From Alloscardovia omnicolens DSM 21503 (GTDB taxonomy: Bacteria > Actinomycetota > Actinomycetes > Actinomycetales > Bifidobacteriaceae), in assembly GCF_000420505.1 (NCBI RefSeq), contig NZ_ATVB01000006.1, positions 40,443 through 104,442 on the forward strand: a DNA stretch of 64,000 bases. The letters run 5' to 3'. Positions 39,306-47,054 of this stretch are shown piece by piece. The position numbers were made by a program, and so were the translations under genes. Below the pieces are notes generated by a model that saw nothing but the letters and a program-made list of their open reading frames with translations, was not told the origin of the DNA and ran no database searches. Numbering within the stretch: the first letter of the stretch is position 1; every line of letters starts with the position of its first letter.

Positions 39306-39788
39306 ATGGCAGATCCAGAAGAAAAAGTTATTCAACTGACCCAAGAAGCCTACGATAAGCTGAAAGAAGAGCTTGAATGGCGTGAAGGCGAGTATCGTCA
39401 AGATATTACCGAGAAGATTGCTGCTGCACGTGCAGAAGGCGATTTAAGTGAAAACGGTGGGTATCAGGCAGCGCGTGAAGCTCAGGGTAAGAATGAAGGT
39501 CGTATTAACGAGCTGATTGTTAAGCTTCGTAACGCTCAGATTATTCAGCCTGTAGCAGCCGGTGAAATCGGTAATGGTACAGTTGTAACTATTGCTTTGG
39601 CTGGTAAAGAAATGACCTATCTGATTGGTTCACGCGAAATCGCAGTAGCTTCCGATTACGATGTGATTAGCCCAGAATCTCCAATGGGAGCAGCTATTTT
39701 CGGTCATCACGAGGGTGATACCGTGGGATATAAGGCTCCTAATGGACGCACATTGTCTGTGGAGATTAAATCCGCTAAGCCAATGTAA
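39306..39788 (+). CDS. greA: Transcription elongation factor GreA
   Basis: 160 residues. An N-terminal antiparallel coiled-coil (LTQEAYDKLKEELEWREGEY ... AAARAEGDLSENGGYQAAR) carries the acidic tip residues that enter the RNA polymerase secondary channel, followed by the FKBP-like C-terminal domain (SPMGAAIFGHHEGD). It rescues backtracked polymerase by stimulating transcript cleavage. AAAGGAG lies upstream. It ends at a hairpin terminator. Confidence 0.95.
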   Translation: MADPEEKVIQLTQEAYDKLKEELEWREGEYRQDITEKIAAARAEGDLSENGGYQAAREAQGKNEGRINELIVKLRNAQIIQPVAAGEIGNGTVVTIALAGKEMTYLIGSREIAVASDYDVISPESPMGAAIFGHHEGDTVGYKAPNGRTLSVEIKSAKPM

Positions 39789-39830
39789 AAGCCAATCCAA
39801 TAATAAATTGAGTTTTACAACTTATAGAGA

Positions 39831-39867
39831 AAGCTCGCCACTGGAAGATGCAGATGGCGGGCTTTTT
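39831..39867 (+). terminator. Terminator of greA
   Basis: AAGCTCGCCA (39831-39840) pairs with TGGCGGGCTT (one wobble), followed by TTT. It is a clear intrinsic terminator just before repeat copy B. Confidence 0.85.
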
Positions 39868-39891
39868 GGTTGCTTGTGGGTGCGTGGTTAA

Positions 39892-40165
39892 CAGCTGTTT
39901 TGCACAATCACGCTTGAAACTGCGTTACGCCCGACAAGCTCTTACTCTCAGGCATTCTGCTTAACCGATTCATACACCTGTTATGCCAGTTTTGATGCAC
40001 AAAAATGGCTTCAAAACTGGCATATCGGTTGCGCGTATCGACTTCACGCATGACGATATACCATATTCACACGGTAACGATGTTTTGACACCTGACTGCC
40101 AGAGGGATCAACTGGAACCGACTAAACGGCATCTTCTGCTAAACCTTACTGAAATCCGAAGAGCC
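39892..40165 (+). repeat. Dispersed intergenic repeat, copy B
   Basis: 274 bp, opposite orientation to copy A and matching it along its full length. The central hairpin (39983-40023) has arms ATGCCAG/CTGGCAT. The 5' part (CAGCTGTT...TTCTGCTTAACCGATT) and 3' part (GGGATCAACTGGAACC... ) are shared with copies A and C. A 76-codon frame starting in the hairpin is present but not conserved as protein. The copy fills the 440-bp gap between greA and the sensor kinase. Confidence 0.85.
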
Positions 40166-40228
40166 AATATACTTGTTATTTTCCTTGTTCCCCGTGTTTC
40201 GCCTATATACTGAACTACACTGGCATAC

Positions 40229-41749
40229 ATGAATGATTTCAATTCGCTTATTTCGAAAACGCCAGGCTATGATGTTCAAGATAAAAAGCAATTACATTCT
40301 TTAATTGCTGATTGGCAGATTATCGCAGATTTGACCTTCTCTGATTTATTGCTCATTATTCCTCCGGATATGGATGATAGCGATGATGTGTCGAAATTTA
40401 TTGTTGCTGCCCAATGCCGTCCATCTACAGCGATTTCGAGAATTGAATCTGATTGGGTGGGCGAGAATCCAGAAACAGAGCTAATTCCATTATTAGAGAA
40501 TACGTGGCGCACAAATAACATGTCACGTATGGATCATTACCGTGTGGTTGATGGGGTTACTGTCTGCGATGTGGCCACTCCTGTGATTCGCAATAATCGC
40601 GTTATCGCGATGGTAGTGCGTGAAACGAATATGGATACGCGCGGAGATAACGGTTACTACGAGATGAGTAGTATTGGAGTAGGTAAGCAGCTGTTTTATA
40701 TGATTACCAACGGTGATTTTCCATATGAGAATCGTTTATCTTTGGCTCGTGGCAAATACCGCCGTCATGACCCTCGCGTAGCCGATGGTTTTGTTGTACT
40801 GGATGCAGACGGTATGGTTATGTATGCTGCTCCGAATGCCATTAGTTGTTTTAGGCGCATTGGTGTAACTGGCAATATGGTTGGCGGCTATTTTAGTGAA
40901 TTTGTGTTAGACCACGTCGATCAACAAGAGAAGTTGCCTGAAGCTTTGCCAATGGTTCTTATGGGGAAGGCAGCTGCGGCCGCGGTGTTGGAAGCCAGGG
41001 GAGCGGTTGTCTCTATGCGTTCTTTGCCTCTGGACGCTGATGGCAAACGTACAGGTGCTTTGGTTCTATGCCGCGATATTACAGAATTACGGTGGCGCGA
41101 GCGTCAGTTGGAGACTAAGGATGCAACGATTTCGGAAGTGCATCACCGTGTGAAGAATAATCTACAGGCTGTGTCGTCTCTGCTGCGATTACAAGCACGG
41201 CGTACGAAGTCTGAAGAAGTACGTAAAGAACTCGAAGAAGCTCAGCGTCGTATTGAAACTATTGCTGTTGTGCATGAAGGCTTGAGCCAGACAGCTGATG
41301 AAATTGTAGATTTTGATGCTGTTATTTCTAATTTACTGCGTATGAGCGTAGATTTAGCGTCTGCTAAAGATCAGCACATTGATATTTCTTATGTGGGTAA
41401 GTTTGGTATGCTTCCTGCTCAAGATGCAACCCCATTATCGCTTATATTGACTGAGTTGGTGACGAACTGTGTAGAGCATGGTTATGAGAACTTGCAGTCA
41501 GGGCATATAAATATTTCTATTGGACGCGCAGGAAATATCCTCGATATTGTTATTGAAGATGATGGCGAGGGGATTGATGCCGAAGCAGACGCCGATATGA
41601 TGTCTGCGAAATCGTCAGGTTCTGGACTAGGAACTCAGATTGTGAATACCTTTGTGAAAAATGACTTTAATGGTTCAATACGCTGGTTGCCTGGTAGAGA
41701 TGGCGGAACACGTATTGAAATGAAAATGGTATTACGAGCAACTGAATAA
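40229..41749 (+). CDS. PdtaS-like sensor histidine kinase (HisKA_2)
   Basis: 506 residues without membrane segments. An N-terminal GAF-like H_kinase_N domain (about 1-150), a PAS domain (about 180-290: GFVVLDADGMVMYAAPNAISC, then LVLCRDITELRWRERQLE), the HisKA_2 block SEVHHRVKNNLQAVSSLLRL with phospho-acceptor His near 305-306, and an HATPase domain (ELVTNCVEHGY, IEDDGEGID, GSGLGTQIVN). It resembles mycobacterial PdtaS, which signals to the ANTAR RNA-binding regulator PdtaR. No regulator gene lies beside it. The ATG has no strong ribosome-binding site and repeat B lies directly upstream. Confidence 0.9.
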   Translation: MNDFNSLISKTPGYDVQDKKQLHSLIADWQIIADLTFSDLLLIIPPDMDDSDDVSKFIVAAQCRPSTAISRIESDWVGENPETELIPLLENTWRTNNMSRMDHYRVVDGVTVCDVATPVIRNNRVIAMVVRETNMDTRGDNGYYEMSSIGVGKQLFYMITNGDFPYENRLSLARGKYRRHDPRVADGFVVLDADGMVMYAAPNAISCFRRIGVTGNMVGGYFSEFVLDHVDQQEKLPEALPMVLMGKAAAAAVLEARGAVVSMRSLPLDADGKRTGALVLCRDITELRWRERQLETKDATISEVHHRVKNNLQAVSSLLRLQARRTKSEEVRKELEEAQRRIETIAVVHEGLSQTADEIVDFDAVISNLLRMSVDLASAKDQHIDISYVGKFGMLPAQDATPLSLILTELVTNCVEHGYENLQSGHINISIGRAGNILDIVIEDDGEGIDAEADADMMSAKSSGSGLGTQIVNTFVKNDFNGSIRWLPGRDGGTRIEMKMVLRATE

Positions 41750-41761
41750 GTTATATATAGA

Positions 41762-41796
41762 AAAGCGGTGTCCAGAAAATATCTGAACACCGCTTT
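41762..41796. terminator. Bidirectional terminator between pdtaS-like gene and whiB
   Basis: AAAGCGGTGT plus CAGA pairs with TCTG plus ACACCGCTTT, with one mismatch and A/T runs on both sides. It serves the convergent kinase and whiB genes. Confidence 0.85.
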
Positions 41797-41807
41797 AAAA
41801 GTGCGTT

Positions 41808-42086
41808 TTAGTGATGCAATCCTAATGCTGCGCTACGGCGTGCACGCATAGCACGACGCTTCAAAGCGCGACGTTCGTCTTCACTCATACCGCCCCAAAC
41901 ACCGTAATCTTGATTTGTGTCGAGAGCTGTGCGCAAGCAGGAGTCAATAACTTCGCATGAACGGCACACAGTTTTAGCTTCTTCAATTTGCTGATATGCT
42001 GCTCCTGTATTTCCTACAGGGAAGAAAAGCTCTGGATCTTTATCGCGACAAGCTGCTTTTGCACGCCAATCATAAGAGCTACTCAT
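41808..42086 (-). CDS. whiB1: WhiB1-type iron-sulfur transcription factor
   Basis: 92 residues from ATG 42086, which follows GAGGAGA; a longer in-frame start at 42149 overlaps the neighbouring gene and adds a non-conserved tail. Four cysteines that bind a [4Fe-4S] cluster are Cys13, Cys41, Cys44 and Cys50. DPELFFPVGNTG, GVWGGMSEDERRALKRR and the basic C-terminus match the WhiB1 subgroup, an essential nitric-oxide-sensitive regulator that binds sigma factor region 4. It lies downstream of the EccC/FtsK-like gene on the same strand. Confidence 0.93.
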   Translation of the reverse strand: MSSSYDWRAKAACRDKDPELFFPVGNTGAAYQQIEEAKTVCRSCEVIDSCLRTALDTNQDYGVWGGMSEDERRALKRRAMRARRSAALGLHH

Positions 42087-42099
42087 GGTGTCTCCTCTT

Positions 42100-43839
42100 C
42101 TAATCTTTTTCCTGTTCAATAGGTAACCACACTGTTGCCGACTTTTCAAGAGTTTTTGAGGAATTTACGTGGAAAAGCTGAACGAGATGACTATCGTTAT
42201 TCAGCACGATAACGCGAAGAGGATTGGAGTGTACATAATCTTTTATCAGAGTGTGTGTCTGCTCGCTAATACTACGACCAGGTATGTAGAGTGAATCAAC
42301 GAGATAAGCGGGACACATAATCAGCGCTTGATTCCACAGAGGTCGCTGATCTGCAGGAAGAGAAGAATAAAAGCGTGACCATTGAGACACGCTAATGATG
42401 AGAGTGCTAGAGGGGTGGGGAAGCCGTAAATCATCGCTATAGTGCTCAACATGTGCACGGTATATGACTGTATGTGCTTTACCTATTGGCTCGTTATGCG
42501 CTCCGCTATATTTCAAGGAATCAAAGATGCTGTTTACAGCGGCATGAATAGTATTCGAATCCATATGAGTCAACACGATATGACATGGCGGGTTATGCGC
42601 AAAATCGATGATAAAAGGATGAAGTGTAATCCCATCATCTTCCTGTCCTAACAGCACACAGCCAGATGAAACGGGTGAATATGTAGGTCGTCCCAGAACA
42701 TCAGGCAGAGGAGCGCTGAATAGTTGATTATCAGGCATAGTTTCTGTAAAACGTGCAGCTTTAAGGCATTGCTCTATTAAAGTTTCTATGTTTTCTGGAG
42801 GAGTAATAATAACAGGTTTTACTGTTGAACCATCATGAATAAAAGCCGCTCCTACACAGTCGGGTTGAATGCGTGCTGCTACAGGGGTTCCCAACAGGTC
42901 AAGCGACTGCAAGGGGTCAGTTACTCGTAAACACGCATGCAAAGGCATATTCGCCTTGATATGCGAGCTGACTTGATTCATCGGGTTTTGGGTGGAAATA
43001 ATAAAATGCAGTCCCAAAGAACGTCCTAAAGAAACCATAGTCGAAAAATCGTTTGCGTAACGAGGTAAATCACTCAGCAGAGCAAAAAACTCATCAGCCA
43101 TAATGATTAAACGCGCAGGAGGATTCGATAAATCACGAATATCTGCTACGCCTGCATAATTTAGTAGCTGCTCACGTCTTGTCATTTCTAGGCGTAGAGC
43201 GCGAATAGCTCGCACAGCATGTGCCATATTTAAATTGGAGACGTTTCCCACACAATGCGGCAGACGATGCGCGTGAACAAAGGTTGATCCACCCTTAAAA
43301 TCGAGAAAAACGAATTGCACCGCAGTAGGAGAATTATGCTGAGCCAGTTCATACACCCAGCGTTGAAGAAGAACTGATTTGCCCGAGCCTGTAGTACCTG
43401 CTATAAGGGCATGAGGTCCTTGAGCACAGATGTTCACGCTGGTTTTATCGTGAGGATATGTAGTACCTATATGCGCATTCATATTGGCTGCATGCCATGC
43501 ATGAACAAGGTTTTGCCACCATATTGTGTTATGGGTCTGCGATGTTGCTGGAGCTTTGATACCCGCCAATTGAGAGAGCAAAACAGTGTTCTGATCGCTT
43601 TGCTGGGCTGAAGGCGCTGAGACTGTATGAGCCTGCGCTCGCGACCGTATGGCTGTATTAACTATCTGCGTTATGTTTACGAGAAGCGAGGGGAGAAGAA
43701 AAAACACATACATCCACTGCTGACGAGCAATCATCCACACCATCATAATGACATAGCTAAGAGCAGGCAGAAGCATCATGAGCAAGGGGATAATCTCATA
43801 ACCGCTCTGTTTGGTAAAACGTGAAAATAAAACTGCCAT
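42100..43839 (-). CDS. EccC/FtsK-SpoIIIE-like membrane ATPase, orphan
   Basis: 579 residues. Two N-terminal membrane segments (about 15-55) are followed by an FtsK/SpoIIIE ATPase domain with Walker A IAGTTGSGKS (near 150), Walker B LIIMADEF and SLGLHFIISTQNP. The sequence order FLDFKGGSTF, LPHCVGNVSNLN, RREQLLNYAGVADI is closer to the first ATPase domain of EccC/YukB of type VII secretion than to DNA-pumping FtsK, and there is no C-terminal gamma DNA-reading domain. A second ATPase-like region is degenerate. No WXG100 substrate or other ESX gene is nearby. The predicted ATG lies in the upstream terminator, so a later start is possible. It is followed by whiB1. Confidence 0.75.
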   Translation of the reverse strand: MAVLFSRFTKQSGYEIIPLLMMLLPALSYVIMMVWMIARQQWMYVFFLLPSLLVNITQIVNTAIRSRAQAHTVSAPSAQQSDQNTVLLSQLAGIKAPATSQTHNTIWWQNLVHAWHAANMNAHIGTTYPHDKTSVNICAQGPHALIAGTTGSGKSVLLQRWVYELAQHNSPTAVQFVFLDFKGGSTFVHAHRLPHCVGNVSNLNMAHAVRAIRALRLEMTRREQLLNYAGVADIRDLSNPPARLIIMADEFFALLSDLPRYANDFSTMVSLGRSLGLHFIISTQNPMNQVSSHIKANMPLHACLRVTDPLQSLDLLGTPVAARIQPDCVGAAFIHDGSTVKPVIITPPENIETLIEQCLKAARFTETMPDNQLFSAPLPDVLGRPTYSPVSSGCVLLGQEDDGITLHPFIIDFAHNPPCHIVLTHMDSNTIHAAVNSIFDSLKYSGAHNEPIGKAHTVIYRAHVEHYSDDLRLPHPSSTLIISVSQWSRFYSSLPADQRPLWNQALIMCPAYLVDSLYIPGRSISEQTHTLIKDYVHSNPLRVIVLNNDSHLVQLFHVNSSKTLEKSATVWLPIEQEKD

Positions 43840-43869
43840 AGTTCAACGCTAAGGCTTAAACTATGGCAG
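43824..43869 (-). terminator. Terminator of LCP gene overlapping next start codon
   Basis: On the minus strand CTGCCATAGTT (43869-43859) pairs perfectly with AACTATGGCAG (43843-43833), followed by TTTTATTTT. The downstream arm contains the ATG (43839-43837) predicted for the EccC-like gene. Confidence 0.8.
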
Positions 43870-43907
43870 ATAAAAAATAATATGAAATTGTGAACCAATG
43901 TGAATAA

Positions 43908-45206
43908 CTACTCGCTAACCAGACCTCCGACTGTTGTACCAGAGGAAATAGATCCTGAATTGAGCGAGCTAAACAGTTCCGAATTCTTTTGTGCTACTAA
44001 GTGAATAGCAGATCCGACACCGCCAGGCTGGTAATTAATATCATCGTAGTAGACGCTACCATTGACTCCTTTACTTCCCGTAGCAGCTTTAAAAGCTAGT
44101 GCCATGGAAAGCATAGTTGCCGTATCTGTTTTATTATCTACTTTAAGTGCTTTAAGTGTTGTAGAAGCAACGTTCAAAGCTTTAGAAGGATTGGTTAAAG
44201 TGCTGGCGCTGGCAGCCTTCTTCATCACGGCAGCAATCACTTGACGCTGACGCTTTGCACGGCCAATATCTCCTTCAGGGTCGGAATAACGCATACGGGA
44301 GAATGCCAAGGCAGTCGTGCCATCGGCGCTATGGCAACCTGCAGTCCACTGTAAGCCAGAATACTCGTCATTAACAGTATTGTCGTAGCATAAATCCACG
44401 CCACCTAAAGCATCAACAACATGTGCAATACCGTCAAAACCAATTTGCACAACGTGGTCAATCTTTGTACCGGTAATATTTTCTACAGAGGATACAAGCG
44501 CATCATAACCATCATTTTGCGCTACACTATTAATCTTCATGCCAATCCCGTTCACCTCAACATAGGAATCGCGTGGGATAGAGATCAAGGATGCAGGACC
44601 ACTACGTGGCTTAGTTAAAACCAAAATCGTATCTGTTCTAAAACCAGTTACTGATGACGCATCTTGGCTTGCTACTTCGCCATCACGTGCGTCAGATCCC
44701 AAAACTAACCACGTGTTTGCTGTTGAGTTATCAGGAGCAGGACTTAAATCAATGCTGCGGTTGAGCTGACCGTCAACCCAGAACCATGACCAGCATCCGA
44801 TAACAATGCCCAGAGCTAGAAGACTTACGATAAGCATAGCGATGATGCGGCTAAAACGAATCTTCTTAGTACGGCGCGGAACTACGTCCTGTGGGTTTCT
44901 CGGGGAGAGGGAAGGTCGAGAACTCGGATATTGCGAACTGCGATATTGAGGGCGTGAATACTGAACAGATTCCTGCGCTGAACGAGCACGCGAAGTTGAC
45001 CCCTGAGCGCTTCGTCGTGGAGCAGTTGGCGAAAAACTAGGAGGAGTTATGCTATCCGTATGTGAACCTCGTTCGCTATTACGAGTAGCCGAGCCTTGAG
45101 CAGAGCTACTCGAACGTTGGGAACGGGAACGCATAGGTTGAAAGCTCGGAGGAGCCTGTTGTTCATTCTCCGAACGGGGAGCATTGTCCTGAGGAATTCT
45201 AGCCAT
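43908..45206 (-). CDS. LytR-CpsA-Psr (LCP) family protein
   Basis: 432 residues. A Ser/Arg/Pro-rich cytoplasmic tail (about 1-115) precedes one membrane helix (IIAMLIVSLLALGIVIGCWSW) and an extracytoplasmic LCP domain with LVLGSDARDG, the Arg in ISIPRDSYV, GGVDLCYD and FSRMRYSDPEGDIGRAKRQR. LCP enzymes transfer lipid-linked glycopolymers onto peptidoglycan. It is the downstream member of a tandem LCP pair, 35 nt after the other, and ends at a perfect terminator hairpin. Confidence 0.93.
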   Translation of the reverse strand: MARIPQDNAPRSENEQQAPPSFQPMRSRSQRSSSSAQGSATRNSERGSHTDSITPPSFSPTAPRRSAQGSTSRARSAQESVQYSRPQYRSSQYPSSRPSLSPRNPQDVVPRRTKKIRFSRIIAMLIVSLLALGIVIGCWSWFWVDGQLNRSIDLSPAPDNSTANTWLVLGSDARDGEVASQDASSVTGFRTDTILVLTKPRSGPASLISIPRDSYVEVNGIGMKINSVAQNDGYDALVSSVENITGTKIDHVVQIGFDGIAHVVDALGGVDLCYDNTVNDEYSGLQWTAGCHSADGTTALAFSRMRYSDPEGDIGRAKRQRQVIAAVMKKAASASTLTNPSKALNVASTTLKALKVDNKTDTATMLSMALAFKAATGSKGVNGSVYYDDINYQPGGVGSAIHLVAQKNSELFSSLNSGSISSGTTVGGLVSE

Positions 45207-45241
45207 AATTATCTTCTTTAGTAACTTTTATTAACTCTCAA

Positions 45242-46699
45242 TTAGCTCTCAATGCCGCAGACAGTGTAGTTCAAATACTTTTCCGCTAATCCAATCGACC
45301 AGTAGGTATTTGGATCGTGAATAACGCCGGAATCAGGGTCTATAGTTCCACCAGTACCTGGATCAATGAGGGTACCATCTGCACGTGTAATAACGTCCGT
45401 GCGAGGATCTGGGGTATTGTTATCTGTTTGAGCTGTCTGGTCGGATTGAGTTTGATTTTGAGACTGCGACTGGTTTTGAGCCTGATTTGTTGTAGCTCGC
45501 TCAGAAGAGGAGTTTGAGCTATTAGATGAACTGTCGGATGAGGTACTTGAAGAAGAGCTCGAGGAGTTCGAATCACTGGTGGTGAGAGGAATGTTAGTAA
45601 GAGGTTGATCATTTTTTACACGATCAAACAGGCTCTGGGCATCTGCAGTCCACATCACACGGTTAGCATCGTAGGTCCAGTTTTGCACAGGAACAGTTTG
45701 GCTGTAAATATTAGATACCTTAAAGTTCTTTAAGCTTGATGCCAAACCAATCAATGTGTTGGCACTCGCTAAGCCTTCGGAAATATTTAAGGATTGCAGT
45801 GCTGTGTTAGCAAGCTGATACAGCTTATTAAAATTAGTTAAAATATTCTGCTTAAGTGCTTCACGGATAAGCATTTTAATCAAATACTGTTGACGCACTG
45901 TTCGCATCACATCGCTGCCATCTCCCAAACCATAACGGGTACGTGCGTACTGAGTAGCGTCAGTACCGTTAAGATGATTCAAGCCGCGGCTCAAGCTGAG
46001 ATTTGAATTAGTATCTGAAAAATCCTTACTAATGCACACGTCAACACCATCTAAGGCATCAATCATATTTTTCAAACCGCTGAAATCAACAGTAATAAAC
46101 TGAGAAATATCTAAACCTGTTAATTCGTTTACTGCTTTAAGAGTGCAGGTAGCAGCTGAAGATAAATCATCACCGAGGTTATATGCTTCAGCAAAAATCG
46201 AGTTAAACATAACATTCGAGCGTGCAGGAATAGTGCCTTTAGATGTTTCGCAGCTGGACACGGACACCATAGAATCACGAGGAATAGAAATAAGATCGAT
46301 AAACTCGCGATTTGCAGAAATATGAGCAATCATAGTGGTATCAGCCTGATGATTGCCCACTTCATTAGCGCCACCAATAGCGGAATTTTCGGCGCCATCT
46401 CGACTATCAGTACCTAAAATAAGGATATTAATAGCTTTACCAGCGTTTGGGTCAATAATTTCTTTTTTAATATTTTTTTGCTTAATAATTTTGACACTTG
46501 ACTCACTGATTGTTTTAGAAAACTGCGTATATACGCTTGCAAAAACAGTGCCAGCAAAAACAAGAGTAGCGCTCAACACTACAGCAAGAGCTTTAAACCA
46601 AGCTAAAGGTTTTTTATAGCCGTATGCGTGAGAAGGCGTATGAGATAGTCGTGCTCTCTGAACTGATGATTCGGAATGTTTACGTGAATGTCGAGTCAC
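45242..46699 (-). CDS. LCP family protein with Ser/Gln-rich C-terminal linker
   Basis: 485 residues. A basic N-terminus and a membrane helix (LAVVLSATLVFAGTVFASVY) precede the LCP core: LILGTDSRDG, LISIPRDSMV, GVDVCISKDF, YARTRYGLGDGSDVMRTVRQ. After the core (from about 375) comes a low-complexity Ser-rich stretch and a Gln/Asn/Thr-rich stretch to about 440, ending in a short structured tail with YLNYTVCGIES. Two Cys in the core and one in the tail could form disulfides. The tandem pair suggests two acceptor or donor specificities for wall glycopolymer attachment. The promoter would lie in 46700-46800. Confidence 0.92.
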   Translation of the reverse strand: MTRHSRKHSESSVQRARLSHTPSHAYGYKKPLAWFKALAVVLSATLVFAGTVFASVYTQFSKTISESSVKIIKQKNIKKEIIDPNAGKAINILILGTDSRDGAENSAIGGANEVGNHQADTTMIAHISANREFIDLISIPRDSMVSVSSCETSKGTIPARSNVMFNSIFAEAYNLGDDLSSAATCTLKAVNELTGLDISQFITVDFSGLKNMIDALDGVDVCISKDFSDTNSNLSLSRGLNHLNGTDATQYARTRYGLGDGSDVMRTVRQQYLIKMLIREALKQNILTNFNKLYQLANTALQSLNISEGLASANTLIGLASSLKNFKVSNIYSQTVPVQNWTYDANRVMWTADAQSLFDRVKNDQPLTNIPLTTSDSNSSSSSSSTSSDSSSNSSNSSSERATTNQAQNQSQSQNQTQSDQTAQTDNNTPDPRTDVITRADGTLIDPGTGGTIDPDSGVIHDPNTYWSIGLAEKYLNYTVCGIES

Positions 46700-46809
46700 T
46701 CTTTACCCTTTCGCTTAATATACGTGGATAAGTTTATAAAGAAGACACGTCACATGCACGTTAAATATCTATATATCCATATTTTTTTCTCATCTGTGCT
46801 GATTTTAGG

Positions 46810-46992
46810 TTGCCGAAGTTTTCTTGCTATGGCGTGAGTATTCTTAGCTGAGCCGAAGTTCCCTTGATATTGCTCCCGAAGTTCCCTTGATATTGCGCGG
46901 GAATACTTTTAGTCTTGCCGCAGTGCTCTTGCTAACGTGCGAGTGCTCTTAGGTTCGCCCAAGAACCCCAGTTATCGCGCGAGAGTGTAAAG
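46810..46992. repeat. Degenerate ~41-bp tandem repeat array
   Basis: About four and a half units with the approximate core CCGAAGTTCCCTTGATATTG and a second half like GCGNGAGTACTCTTAG. Units begin near 46811, 46852, 46875, 46917 and 46957; the second is a 23-bp partial unit. Two 20-bp cores are identical and the others diverged. The array fills the intergenic region between divergent LCP and GT2 genes and stops about 60 nt before the GT2 start. No coding frame is apparent. Confidence 0.7.
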
Positions 46993-47054
46993 ACCATGTT
47001 AGTAAACCTGAGCATTTTTGCTTTACATCGCCGAAGTGAACTAATGTTGTTCAC

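Noticed and set aside
46810..46992. CRISPR array
   Set aside because: Units are contiguous degenerate tandem repeats without unique spacers of constant length, and no cas genes are present.
42100..47000. A type VII secretion locus around the EccC-like ATPase
   Set aside because: No WXG100 proteins, EccB/D/E or mycosin are present; neighbours are WhiB1 and LCP enzymes.
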